Source of the DNA: Pantoea rwandensis
GTDB taxonomy: Bacteria; Pseudomonadota; Gammaproteobacteria; Enterobacterales; Enterobacteriaceae
Direction of reading: 5' to 3'
Assembly (NCBI RefSeq): GCF_000759475.1
Contig: NZ_CP009454.1
Coordinates: 4,154,001-4,218,000 of the forward strand
DNA: 64,000 nucleotides
The notes under the pieces are model-generated. The model was not told the origin of the DNA. It made no database searches and was given only the letters and a program-made list of their open reading frames with translations. This document shows positions 1 to 7,250 of the stretch, piece after piece. Positions within the stretch are counted from its first letter, which is position 1. Every line of letters begins with the position of its first letter. A program made the translations under genes and the position numbers.

Positions 1-549
1 GCTGGCGAAACGTTCGCAGGATCGCGCTTCAATGTAGGCTCCGCAAATCAACTTATCCACCAGCGCATCCGGTTCAAAGGTGCTGATTTCGCGTATCAAT
101 CCTTTGGCATAACGGCTGGCAGTGATTTTACGGTACGGCAAACCCCGCGACTGCATAATCTCCCACACCTGATAGAAGTGATGTAGCTCTTCTTTGATCA
201 GCAGAATCATCATCTCGACTAAGTCATCCGCCCATGGCAGTTCATTACGCACGATGATGCTCTTGGTCAGATTCTTATGCGCATTGATAAAGTTGCTGTC
301 CGGCTCATCGCGATAGATGAAATCTTCATAGGGTTTGAGCCACGCCAGAATGGCATCGCCACTCGGCTTATCGGCCACATATCGACGAATAATAAACACC
401 GCGGTTTGAGCCGCTTTCAGCTCGCACACCATGTGGTCGGTCAGCAACAGCGTCAGGTTTTCTGGCTTGCGTGCCTCATCAATCCACGCTTGTGGCGTGC
501 GGCAGTGCAGGAATTCATAGATGGGTTCTAACAGTGGAGCGTAATTCAT
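1..549 (-). CDS. miaE: tRNA-(ms2io6A)-hydroxylase MiaE, 3' end cut by window edge
   Basis: Non-heme diiron monooxygenase that hydroxylates the isopentenyl group of ms2i6A at position 37 of tRNAs reading UNN codons, an O2-dependent step. The first 183 residues are in the window, beginning MNYAPLLEPIYEFL. The diiron-ligand region EELHHFYQ is visible at about residues 120-127, and a second ligand segment EARSCERF lies just before the window edge. The ATG at 547-549 follows a purine-rich stretch. It lies upstream of nothing else in view but downstream of rraB on the same strand, as in relatives. Identity is firm; the C-terminus is not visible. Confidence 0.95.
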   Translation of the reverse strand, partial: MNYAPLLEPIYEFLHCRTPQAWIDEARKPENLTLLLTDHMVCELKAAQTAVFIIRRYVADKPSGDAILAWLKPYEDFIYRDEPDSNFINAHKNLTKSIIVRNELPWADDLVEMMILLIKEELHHFYQVWEIMQSRGLPYRKITASRYAKGLIREISTFEPDALVDKLICGAYIEARSCERFAS

Positions 550-608
550 CGGCGTTCTTTATTCTGGCGGGGAATGAGAGTTGGGCGACGAACGCCGCCC
601 ATCAAAAC

Positions 609-1031
609 TTAGTGACGCACACCGTCGTCTTCTTCGTCGTCGATGAAGTCGCCATCGTCGTCTTCATCTTCCGCGTCCGGGTCTTCGAAATAAGTGCCCC
701 AGCCGTCGTAATCGACGTTGAATTTGCCGGCCAGATTCACCAGTTGCTCAACCTGCGCATCAATCAGCTCTGGCTTTAATGCGCCTTCGCTCAGGATGTC
801 CACGCACATTACGGTGCCGCCCTCTTCCAGCTCCAGCTCTTCCGGCTCGCTCACTTCAAAGCCCAGTTTGAAAGCCTCAACCGCCACTTTCTCCAGTGAG
901 TCGAAGTTGTTGCAAGAGAGGTGATGCTCGATAGTGTAAAGCGCATCCGGATCGCTGCCGTCTTCCAGCAACTCTTCAATGATCAGGCGGGTTTCTTCGC
1001 GCTGTTCTTCCAGCAATGCTTCATATGCCAT
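609..1031 (-). CDS. rraB: Ribonuclease E inhibitor RraB
   Basis: Cytoplasmic protein that binds the C-terminal scaffold of RNase E and changes degradosome composition, slowing decay of a subset of mRNAs. It has 140 residues, close to the E. coli length, with the family block [20 protein letters not shown] near the N-terminus, the [11 protein letters not shown] motif and a strongly acidic tail ending [10 protein letters not shown]. The open frame reaches further upstream, but homology begins at [10 protein letters not shown], so the ATG at 1029-1031 is chosen. It is divergent from argI, sharing the 160-bp region between them. Confidence 0.95.
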   Translation of the reverse strand: MAYEALLEEQREETRLIIEELLEDGSDPDALYTIEHHLSCNNFDSLEKVAVEAFKLGFEVSEPEELELEEGGTVMCVDILSEGALKPELIDAQVEQLVNLAGKFNVDYDGWGTYFEDPDAEDEDDDGDFIDDEEDDGVRH

Positions 1032-1126
1032 GTGCGTGTCCTCAAAATGTTCGACGTGAATGCAATTATTTTCCCACACTGCCTCGCGCGCCACTACACA
1101 AAACAGAAAGTTTCTTAACGCCGGGG

Positions 1127-1170
1127 TTGAAAATGCATATTCATACGGTTAGATTGAATTTTAATTCATT
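1127..1170 (+). promoter_or_regulatory. argI promoter overlapped by two ArgR boxes
   Basis: TTGAAA (1127-1132) and TAGATT (1150-1155) are spaced 17 bp and form a sigma-70 promoter. An ArgR box matching the consensus half-sites TGAAT and ATTCA lies at 1153-1170 (TGAATTTTAATTCA core). A weaker box lies at 1132-1149, separated by 3 bp, the usual ARG-box pair spacing. The boxes overlap the -10 region, so arginine-bound ArgR would block transcription. Sites were found by eye. Confidence 0.8.
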
Positions 1171-1194
1171 ATTAGTCCCTATCTGGAGCGCTGT

Positions 1195-2202
1195 ATGAGT
1201 CAGCTGTATTCGAGACACTTCCTGAGATTGCTGGATTTCACCCCCGCTGAAATCGCCGACCTGCTAAGTCTGGCAGGTGAATTAAAACACGCTAAGAAAA
1301 ATGCCCAGGAAACGCAGTACCTGAAAGGCAAGAATATCGCGCTCATCTTCGAAAAAGACTCGACCCGTACCCGATGCTCTTTCGAAGTTGCCGCATACGA
1401 TCAGGGCGCTAACGTCACCTATCTCGGCCCAAGCGGCAGCCAAATCGGCCATAAAGAGTCAATGAAAGATACTGCGCGCGTCCTTGGCCGCATGTATGAC
1501 GGCATTCAGTATCGTGGCTTCGGTCAGGAACTGGTGGAAACGCTGGCGGAATTTGCCGGTGTGCCGGTGTGGAACGGCCTGACCACGGAATTCCACCCGA
1601 CGCAGTTGCTGGCAGATTTGCTCACCATGCAAGAACATCTGCCAGGTAAACCATTAAGCGACATGACGTTGGTGTATGTGGGTGACGCACACAACAACAT
1701 GGGCAACAGCATGCTGGAAGCGGCGGCACTGGTGGGTCTGGACCTGCGCCTGGTGGCACCGAAGGGTTGCTGGCCGGAAGAGCAGTTGGTTGAACAGTGT
1801 CGCGTTGCCGCACAGAAAACCGGTGGCAAAATCACCCTGACCGAAGACATTGGCGAAGGCGTGCAAGGTGCGGATTTCATCTACACTGATGTGTGGGTGT
1901 CGATGGGTGAAGCGAAATCAGTATGGGAAGAGCGTATCGCCCTGCTGCGTCCGTATCAGGTCAACAGCGCCATGCTGGCACTGACCGGCAATCCGCAGGT
2001 GAAATTCCTGCACTGCCTGCCCGCCTTCCATGATGATCAAACCACGCTGGGCCGTCAGATGGCTGAACAGTATGGTCTGAAAGACGGCATGGAAGTGAGT
2101 AATGAGGTGTTTGAATCGGCGCACAGCATCGTTTTCGATCAGGCCGAAAACCGCATGCATACCATCAAAGCGGTGATGGTCGCCACGCTGGGTAATAAGT
2201 AA
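1195..2202 (+). CDS. argI: Ornithine carbamoyltransferase
   Basis: Transfers the carbamoyl group of carbamoyl phosphate to ornithine, giving citrulline in arginine synthesis; trimeric cytoplasmic enzyme. It has 335 residues (E. coli ArgI has 334). The carbamoyl-phosphate loop STRTRCSFE is at about residues 56-64, the HPTQLLADL segment at about 134, and the ornithine-binding Cys loop [11 protein letters not shown] at about 271. The ATG at 1195 follows CTGGAGCG. The gene has its own ArgR-controlled promoter and is followed by the pyrimidine operon. It could equally be labelled argF; the two E. coli copies are paralogous. Confidence 0.97.
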   Translation: MSQLYSRHFLRLLDFTPAEIADLLSLAGELKHAKKNAQETQYLKGKNIALIFEKDSTRTRCSFEVAAYDQGANVTYLGPSGSQIGHKESMKDTARVLGRMYDGIQYRGFGQELVETLAEFAGVPVWNGLTTEFHPTQLLADLLTMQEHLPGKPLSDMTLVYVGDAHNNMGNSMLEAAALVGLDLRLVAPKGCWPEEQLVEQCRVAAQKTGGKITLTEDIGEGVQGADFIYTDVWVSMGEAKSVWEERIALLRPYQVNSAMLALTGNPQVKFLHCLPAFHDDQTTLGRQMAEQYGLKDGMEVSNEVFESAHSIVFDQAENRMHTIKAVMVATLGNK

Positions 2203-2232
2203 AGCAAACGTTTACCTTGCGGCGATTTCTGC

Positions 2233-2260
2233 TTGATGCAAATCAGTGAATGCGTATAAT
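2233..2260 (+). promoter_or_regulatory. pyrLBI promoter
   Basis: A perfect TATAAT at 2255-2260 with TTGATG at 2233-2238, spacing 16 bp. It lies 25 bp upstream of the pyrL start codon and would drive the pyrL-pyrB-pyrI transcript. Found by eye. Confidence 0.75.
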
Positions 2261-2284
2261 GCGCCACAATTTGCCGGAGGAAAC

Positions 2285-2386
2285 ATGCAACAGCGCAGCG
2301 CACAATTTGCCGCTCTACCCCGCCTGACCACAGGCGATGCAGCTGTTTCTTTCCGTCAACCATTGATCGTAAAAAAAGCCCCTTAA
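2285..2386 (+). CDS. pyrL: PyrBI operon leader peptide
   Basis: A 33-residue leader peptide starting MQQRSAQFAAL and ending VKKAP, preceded by GGAGG at 2277-2281. The stop codon falls inside the loop of the attenuator hairpin and a pyrimidine-rich run (2344-2356) precedes it. This matches the UTP-sensing attenuation known for E. coli pyrBI: when UTP is low, polymerase pauses at the U-rich run, the ribosome catches up and disrupts the terminator. The peptide is shorter than the 44 residues of E. coli and its sequence is not conserved, as expected where translation itself is what counts. Confidence 0.85.
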   Translation: MQQRSAQFAALPRLTTGDAAVSFRQPLIVKKAP

Positions 2387-2402
2387 GCAGGGGCTTTTTT
2401 TT
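2376..2402 (+). terminator. pyrBI attenuator (rho-independent)
   Basis: AAGCCCCT (2376-2383) pairs with AGGGGCTT (2389-2396) around a 5-nt loop, and a run of eight T residues follows. The pyrL stop codon TAA lies at the stem-loop boundary (2384-2386), so a translating ribosome would melt the hairpin. It stands 32 bp before the pyrB start. Confidence 0.9.
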
Positions 2403-2434
2403 GTCCGCAATCCGGCAGCGCAGAGGAGAACGCT

Positions 2435-3370
2435 ATGGCCAACCCGCTATATCGCAAGCACATTATTTCCATTAACGATCTCAACCGCGAAGAGCTGGAG
2501 TTGGTGTTACACACCGCTGCCCAGCTAAAGGCTCATCCCCAGCCGGAACTGCTGAAGCATAACGTGATTGCCAGCTGCTTCTTTGAAGCTTCAACACGTA
2601 CCCGTTTGTCGTTTGAAACCGCCATGCATCGCCTCGGCGCTTCGGTGGTGGGCTTCGCCGACGGCAGCAACACCTCGCTGGGTAAGAAAGGCGAAACGCT
2701 GGCCGACACCATTTCGGTGATCAGCACTTATGTCGATGCGATTGTGATGCGTCACCCACAGGAAGGCGCCGCGCGTCTGGCGACCGAATTCTCCAGCGGC
2801 ATTCCTATTCTCAATGCCGGTGACGGTGCCAACCAGCACCCGACGCAAACCCTGCTCGATCTCTTCACCATCCGTGAAACCCAAAGCCGCCTGGATAATC
2901 TCAACGTGGCGATGGTCGGTGACCTGAAATATGGCCGCACCGTGCACTCGCTAACGCAGGCGCTGGCGAAATTCACCGGCAACCGTTTCTACTTTATCGC
3001 GCCGGATGCGCTGGCGATGCCGGCCTACATCACCGACATGCTGGATGAGCAGAACATTGTCTGGACGCGTCATGACACCATCGAAGAAGTGATGCCAGAA
3101 CTCGACATCCTCTACATGACCCGTGTGCAGAAAGAGCGTCTCGATCCGTCTGAGTATGCCAACGTTAAAGCACAATTCATTCTGCGCGCGGCCGATTTAG
3201 CCGGTGCACGCGATAACATGAAAGTGCTGCATCCGCTGCCGCGTATTGATGAGATCACCACTGACGTCGATAGCACGCCGCACGCCTGGTATTTCCAGCA
3301 GGCGGGCAATGGCATCTTCGCCCGCCAGGCTCTGCTGGCACTGGTATTGAATAGCGAACTGGCACTGTAA
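2435..3370 (+). CDS. pyrB: Aspartate carbamoyltransferase, catalytic chain
   Basis: Catalyses carbamoyl phosphate plus aspartate to carbamoyl aspartate, the committed step of pyrimidine synthesis. The 311 residues match the E. coli length. Carbamoyl-phosphate loop STRTRLSFE at about residues 53-61, the SLGKKGE loop carrying the active-site Lys at about 81-87, and HPLPRIDEI at about 266-274. AGAGGAG precedes the ATG. It is controlled by the pyrL attenuator and followed after 10 bp by pyrI; two catalytic trimers and three regulatory dimers form the holoenzyme. Confidence 0.98.
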   Translation: MANPLYRKHIISINDLNREELELVLHTAAQLKAHPQPELLKHNVIASCFFEASTRTRLSFETAMHRLGASVVGFADGSNTSLGKKGETLADTISVISTYVDAIVMRHPQEGAARLATEFSSGIPILNAGDGANQHPTQTLLDLFTIRETQSRLDNLNVAMVGDLKYGRTVHSLTQALAKFTGNRFYFIAPDALAMPAYITDMLDEQNIVWTRHDTIEEVMPELDILYMTRVQKERLDPSEYANVKAQFILRAADLAGARDNMKVLHPLPRIDEITTDVDSTPHAWYFQQAGNGIFARQALLALVLNSELAL

Positions 3371-3380
3371 GGAGAAACCG

Positions 3381-3845
3381 ATGACTCACGATAATAAATT
3401 GCAGGTTGAAGCCATCAAGCGTGGCACGGTAATCGACCATATTCCTGCGCAGGTCGGTTTTAAATTGCTGTCACTGTTTCGCCTGACCGAGACCGACCAG
3501 CGCATCACCATCGGCCTGAATTTGCCTTCGGGTGAGATGGGCCGCAAGGATTTGATTAAGATCGAGAATACCTTCCTGACCGACGATCAGATCAATCAGC
3601 TGGCGGTGTATGCGCCTCACGCCACCGTTAACCGCATTGATGAATACGAAGTGGTGGCGAAAATCGCCCCAACCTTGCCGGATCGTGTCGAGCGTGTGCT
3701 CACCTGTCCGAACAGCAACTGCATTAGCCGCAGTGAGCCGGTATGCAGCAGCTTTGCGGTGAAACAGCGCGACGATGATGTGCACCTGAAGTGCAAATAT
3801 TGCGAGAAAGAGTTCGCGCGCCACGTGGTGCTCGGTCACTGGTAA
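3381..3845 (+). CDS. pyrI: Aspartate carbamoyltransferase, regulatory chain
   Basis: Allosteric subunit binding CTP/UTP (inhibition) and ATP (activation). It has 154 residues. The N-terminal nucleotide domain begins with the conserved [18 protein letters not shown] block. The C-terminal zinc domain has four Cys in the pattern C-P-N-S-N-C then C-K-Y-C near residues 110-142, which hold the structural Zn that contacts PyrB. AAGGAG lies before the ATG, and it is cotranscribed with pyrB. Confidence 0.98.
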   Translation: MTHDNKLQVEAIKRGTVIDHIPAQVGFKLLSLFRLTETDQRITIGLNLPSGEMGRKDLIKIENTFLTDDQINQLAVYAPHATVNRIDEYEVVAKIAPTLPDRVERVLTCPNSNCISRSEPVCSSFAVKQRDDDVHLKCKYCEKEFARHVVLGHW

Positions 3846-3923
3846 TCGTGCCTATCGTCCCTATAATGGGGCGAACCAATACGCGGCTGACAAGGGTCGG
3901 CTGCGCACTTCTAAGGAGAAGCA

Positions 3924-4310
3924 ATGTCTCGCGAAATCAGCACAGAAAAAGCACCCGCAGCAATTGGCCCTTATGTGCAGGGCGTGGATCTCGGCAGCAT
4001 GATCATCACTTCAGGCCAGATCCCTGTTGATCCGGCGACCGGTGCCGTCGCGGATGATGTGTCTGCGCAGGCGCGTCAGTCACTGGAAAATGTGAAGGCG
4101 ATTGTGGAAGCCGCTGGCCTGAAAGTGGGCGACATTGTGAAAACCACCGTGTTTGTGAAAGATCTCAACGACTTCGCTACCGTCAATGCCACTTACGAAG
4201 CCTTCTTCACCGAGCACAACGCCAGCTTCCCGGCACGTTCTTGTGTGGAAGTCGCGCGTCTGCCGAAAGATGTGAAGATCGAGATTGAGGCAATTGCCGT
4301 TCGTCGTTAA
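3924..4310 (+). CDS. ridA: Reactive intermediate/imine deaminase RidA
   Basis: YjgF/YER057c/UK114 family protein that hydrolyses reactive 2-aminoacrylate and other enamine/imine intermediates, protecting PLP enzymes. It has 128 residues with the family motifs AIGPYVQG near the N-terminus, TSGQIPVDPATG in the middle and ARSCVEVARLPKDVKIEIEAIA at the C-terminus, including the arginine that binds the substrate carboxylate. TAAGGAG precedes the ATG. A TATAAT-like -10 at 3862-3867 suggests its own promoter in the 78-bp gap after pyrI. The same pyrBI-ridA neighbourhood occurs in E. coli. Confidence 0.97.
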   Translation: MSREISTEKAPAAIGPYVQGVDLGSMIITSGQIPVDPATGAVADDVSAQARQSLENVKAIVEAAGLKVGDIVKTTVFVKDLNDFATVNATYEAFFTEHNASFPARSCVEVARLPKDVKIEIEAIAVRR

Positions 4311-4329
4311 GTAAAGGCAATGCGCAATA

Positions 4330-4373
4330 CATTGCGCCGCTACAAACTTTTGCTCAACTGTGGCGGCGCAATG
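4330..4373. repeat. Long inverted repeat after ridA
   Basis: CATTGCGCCGC (4330-4340) is the exact reverse complement of GCGGCGCAATG (4363-4373). Three further pairs, one a G-U, extend the stem to 14 bp around a 16-nt loop. There is no T run, so it is not a standard intrinsic terminator. It may act as a 3' mRNA stabilising or REP-like hairpin for ridA. Confidence 0.7.
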
Positions 4374-4390
4374 AGTGTGTGAGAACATCA

Positions 4391-4512
4391 CGTTAGCGGC
4401 ATCATTTCATGGCTTGCTCTTCACTCCCGTAGCGGCCTGATTTTATAGTGTGCCATCTCCTCGTAGAGGCATAATTCTATGGTGTGCCATCCCCCGGTAG
4501 CGGCACGATTCA
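4391..4512. repeat. About four degenerate 34-bp tandem units
   Basis: The word TAGCGGC (once TAGAGGC) recurs at 4394, 4430, 4464 and 4498, spacing 36, 34 and 34 bp. The two central units are the most alike: after TAGxGGC both contain a TxATTxTAT-like stretch and the shared word GTGTGCCATC. No open frame or hairpin explains them. The core word resembles short dispersed intergenic repeats I associate with Pantoea genomes, but that memory is not checked here. Confidence 0.6.
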
Positions 4513-4515
4513 AGA

Positions 4516-4575
4516 AGTGAACCCCGAAAGTTGGACACCATTCCAACGAGTAGTGGAGTGACCCCGTTCCCGTAG
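4516..4575. mobile_element. Possible end of a lost IS3-family element
   Basis: The stretch GTGAACCCCGAAAGTTGGAC at 4517-4536 looks like the terminal inverted repeats of IS3-family elements, whose ends typically carry CCCC and AGTTGGAC words. No transposase frame or second end is visible, so at most a terminal scrap remains. It lies directly after the 34-bp tandem units and before the hexosaminidase gene. Confidence 0.35.
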
Positions 4576-4594
4576 AAATTCATCGCGCATCCGT

Positions 4595-6979
4595 TTATTT
4601 AGACGACCTCAATAACTTCTCCAGCGGCCTGACCAACGCCAGCACAGTTTCATCCTGCACCTGTGCCGCAGCATCCAGTTTGGCATGCATCCCGGCCACT
4701 TCGCTGGCACCGTACGCCTGATTACGCTGCATCGCATTGACCAAATCAATGCCCATGCGGCTCAGTTCCGCCACCTGCTGAACCTGCTGCTGCAACGGTT
4801 TCAATTGGTCATTGCTCAATATCAACGGCATCACAGCATCACTGTTGTTTTGCCAACGCTGAAATTGCTGGCGAATGGCGTTGGCCGCGCCGCGATCCTC
4901 GCGATTAGCCATCAGAGCATCCACCTGTTTGTCCAGTAAGCGCACCGCTTCACTCTCAGCAGGCAGCACATCCGCCAGACGGTTGAGCGGCTCAAAGTAA
5001 TCGTAATGCCCGGCCTGGAACTTCAGGTGCTGACGCGTGTAATACTGTGCCGGTTCCAGCACCTCCGCCAGCACGCGCAGCGGCGTGATATCGCTGGTGT
5101 TGGCCAACCGCATCATCTGCACGTCCGCCTGCTGATGCTGTTGTAATCCCACCGATACCGTGCCCCAGCGATCCACCGCGTTTAAACGCTGATACATGTT
5201 GTCGCTGTCGGTGACATCCTTCGCCGACCACAGGCGCTCAGCCACCACAAAGGCACGCGGCCATAGACGCGTATCAATGACCCGACTGTTGACGTTTTCC
5301 GCCCACAGCGCAGCCTCGCCACCAATCAGATTGTTTTGCATCTGTTGTGGCGTAGGGACGGAGGGTTGAATGCCGGTTGGCACCTGCGCCAGCTTATTGC
5401 CCTCGGTGGGATAGCGCACATTGCCCACCAGCATGTAGCCGGTCAGTTTGTCCTGCGTCAGAGTGACCATTGGCTGGAACGGCCCCATCCAGGTATCAAC
5501 GCTAAAGGTCAGCTGCGTGGGTGACAGCCAGCGAATATCACTCACCATACGCCGCGCTTTGCCGCTGAAATCAATAAAGCCACGCCAGCCGTTTTTCGCT
5601 TCCACCAGAGTGAAACTGCCTTTGACCGGGCTGCCCTTCAAACGCGGCATGGTGAACTGCCAGCTCTGCGCTTGCTCTCCGGCTTGAATCTGATCCTGCC
5701 CATGAAGTCCCTGCGGCCATGGCTCGTTGCGGTAGTGATAAGCCGCAGTCTGTGGCTGATCGAGGTAAAAACCGGTTGAGAGAATGCCACGGAAATCGTG
5801 CTTCGCCACCTCACCTAACGCATCCTGCCCCTGCCAGGACTGGATCAAAATGCTGTTCGGCAGATCCGGATGGTAAACCTCATCCCAGCCAATCATGCGA
5901 CGTTGATGCGCTTCCAGGATCTTCTCCACCCGCTGATTGAACCACGCCTGTAATGCGTGCGTGTCTTTCAGACCATGGTCGCGCATAAACTGCTGTATTT
6001 TCGGCGAGTCATTCCACTGTGTTGGATCCACTTCATCTCCGCCAATATGGATATAGGGATCCGGGAAGATCGCGGTGACTTCACCCATCAGCGTATCGAT
6101 AAAGGTGAAGACGGCTTCGTTGCTGGGATCAAGCAACGGTTTAAACACACCCCAGCCGCGTTCCATCTTGTACGGGCCCGGCGCGCTGAGCAGTTCTGGC
6201 ATCGCCACCGCGATCGCCGAGGCGTGCCCCGGCACATCAATTTCCGGCACCACGCGCACACCGCGCTGTGTGGCATAACGCACCACATCGCGCATTTGCT
6301 GCTGCGTGTAGTAAAGGCCGTCGCTGGCCTTCTCCTGCAACTGCGGATAGTGGCTGGAAGCAAATCGCCAGCCCTGGTCATCGGTCAGATGCCAATGGAA
6401 TACGTTCATACGCGCAGCGGCGATACCGTCGATTTGCCGTTTCACGGTTTCAATCGGCAGGAAGTGGCGCGCCGAGTCGATTAGCACCCCGCGCCACGGG
6501 AATCGAGGTTTATCGTCAATGGTGACAAAGGGGATCTGCGTTCCCGTCTCATTATTCTCAATCAACTGAAGCAGGGTCTCCATGCCGCGCATCGCACCGA
6601 AACGCGTGTTGGCTTTTAGCGTCGCGCCGCCGCTGTTGACCTCAAGATGATAGCTCTCATCGCTGTCCGGCTGTGGCAAGGGATCCACCGCCTGAGCGAT
6701 TTGCACCTGGATCGTCGCCTGATCGCCCGGTTCGCTGGTGGGCAGCAGCGGCCAACCAGTTTGACGTGAAATACGTGCTCGCCAGCGCGCTTCAGCTCCC
6801 TCCAGATGATCGCCCGTAATATTCAGCGTGAATTGCGGCGTCAGCGTGAACTCGCCACCGCTGGCGGGCTGTACCACTTTTTGCGGCCAGGGCATTAAAG
6901 GCAGATCAGAGGCGGGGGCAGCAACAGCGGAAAAAGTCAGGGATAAACAACAGGCGAGCAGCGTTCGTTGCAGAGGCAT
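4595..6979 (-). CDS. Secreted beta-N-acetylhexosaminidase, GH20
   Basis: Glycoside hydrolase removing terminal N-acetylglucosamine or N-acetylgalactosamine from chito-oligosaccharides or glycans, with catalysis assisted by the substrate acetamido group. With the start chosen it has 794 residues. A signal peptide (MPLQRTLLACCLSLTF, cleavage probably after AVA) is followed by an N-terminal GH20b-type domain. The (beta/alpha)8 domain contains FHWHLTDDQGWR and the catalytic Asp-Glu pair in HIGGDEVDP. A Cys-poor C-terminal region follows. The ATG at 6977-6979 has AAGGA 8 bp upstream; ATGs at 6986-6988 or further upstream are less well placed. It stands alone, convergent with ridA and divergent from nrdD, between two regions that are separate in E. 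coli, so it looks accessory. The natural substrate cannot be read from the sequence. Confidence 0.9.
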   Translation of the reverse strand: MPLQRTLLACCLSLTFSAVAAPASDLPLMPWPQKVVQPASGGEFTLTPQFTLNITGDHLEGAEARWRARISRQTGWPLLPTSEPGDQATIQVQIAQAVDPLPQPDSDESYHLEVNSGGATLKANTRFGAMRGMETLLQLIENNETGTQIPFVTIDDKPRFPWRGVLIDSARHFLPIETVKRQIDGIAAARMNVFHWHLTDDQGWRFASSHYPQLQEKASDGLYYTQQQMRDVVRYATQRGVRVVPEIDVPGHASAIAVAMPELLSAPGPYKMERGWGVFKPLLDPSNEAVFTFIDTLMGEVTAIFPDPYIHIGGDEVDPTQWNDSPKIQQFMRDHGLKDTHALQAWFNQRVEKILEAHQRRMIGWDEVYHPDLPNSILIQSWQGQDALGEVAKHDFRGILSTGFYLDQPQTAAYHYRNEPWPQGLHGQDQIQAGEQAQSWQFTMPRLKGSPVKGSFTLVEAKNGWRGFIDFSGKARRMVSDIRWLSPTQLTFSVDTWMGPFQPMVTLTQDKLTGYMLVGNVRYPTEGNKLAQVPTGIQPSVPTPQQMQNNLIGGEAALWAENVNSRVIDTRLWPRAFVVAERLWSAKDVTDSDNMYQRLNAVDRWGTVSVGLQQHQQADVQMMRLANTSDITPLRVLAEVLEPAQYYTRQHLKFQAGHYDYFEPLNRLADVLPAESEAVRLLDKQVDALMANREDRGAANAIRQQFQRWQNNSDAVMPLILSNDQLKPLQQQVQQVAELSRMGIDLVNAMQRNQAYGASEVAGMHAKLDAAAQVQDETVLALVRPLEKLLRSSK

Positions 6980-7190
6980 GTAAGGCATCCTTGTAATTAA
7001 ATGACGGGCCAAAAATAGGCAAAAAAAATCATTAAACCTGCTTCGCGTCGCAAATCAAGTTGTAAAAAGGTCGAAGTTTGGCCTGCTTAAAACTTTTGAA
7101 GTTTAGTCCGCTTTACCATTGTGCGGCTTTCAATCTTCGTTATGTCTTCTTTGCGGCAGGTCAAAAACAACGCAATTAATTTCAGCCAAA

Positions 7191-7238
7191 ACACCACATA
7201 TTGCGATTACACTCTGCACAAATATCTACATATAGTTT
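7191..7238 (+). promoter_or_regulatory. Paired NrdR boxes upstream of nrdD
   Basis: Box 1 at 7191-7206 (ACACCACATATTGCGA) fits the NrdR consensus ACACWAYATATWGTGT at about 13 of 16 positions. Box 2 at 7223-7238 shares the TACATATAGT core. They are 32 bp apart, about three helical turns, which is the usual NrdR tandem arrangement. ATP/dATP-loaded NrdR would repress nrdDG. Found by eye. Confidence 0.75.
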
Positions 7239-7250
7239 CACGGAGAGAAA

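Noticed and set aside
4517..4575. A complete insertion sequence after ridA
   Set aside because: Only a short terminal-like segment is present; there is no transposase frame or matching second end.
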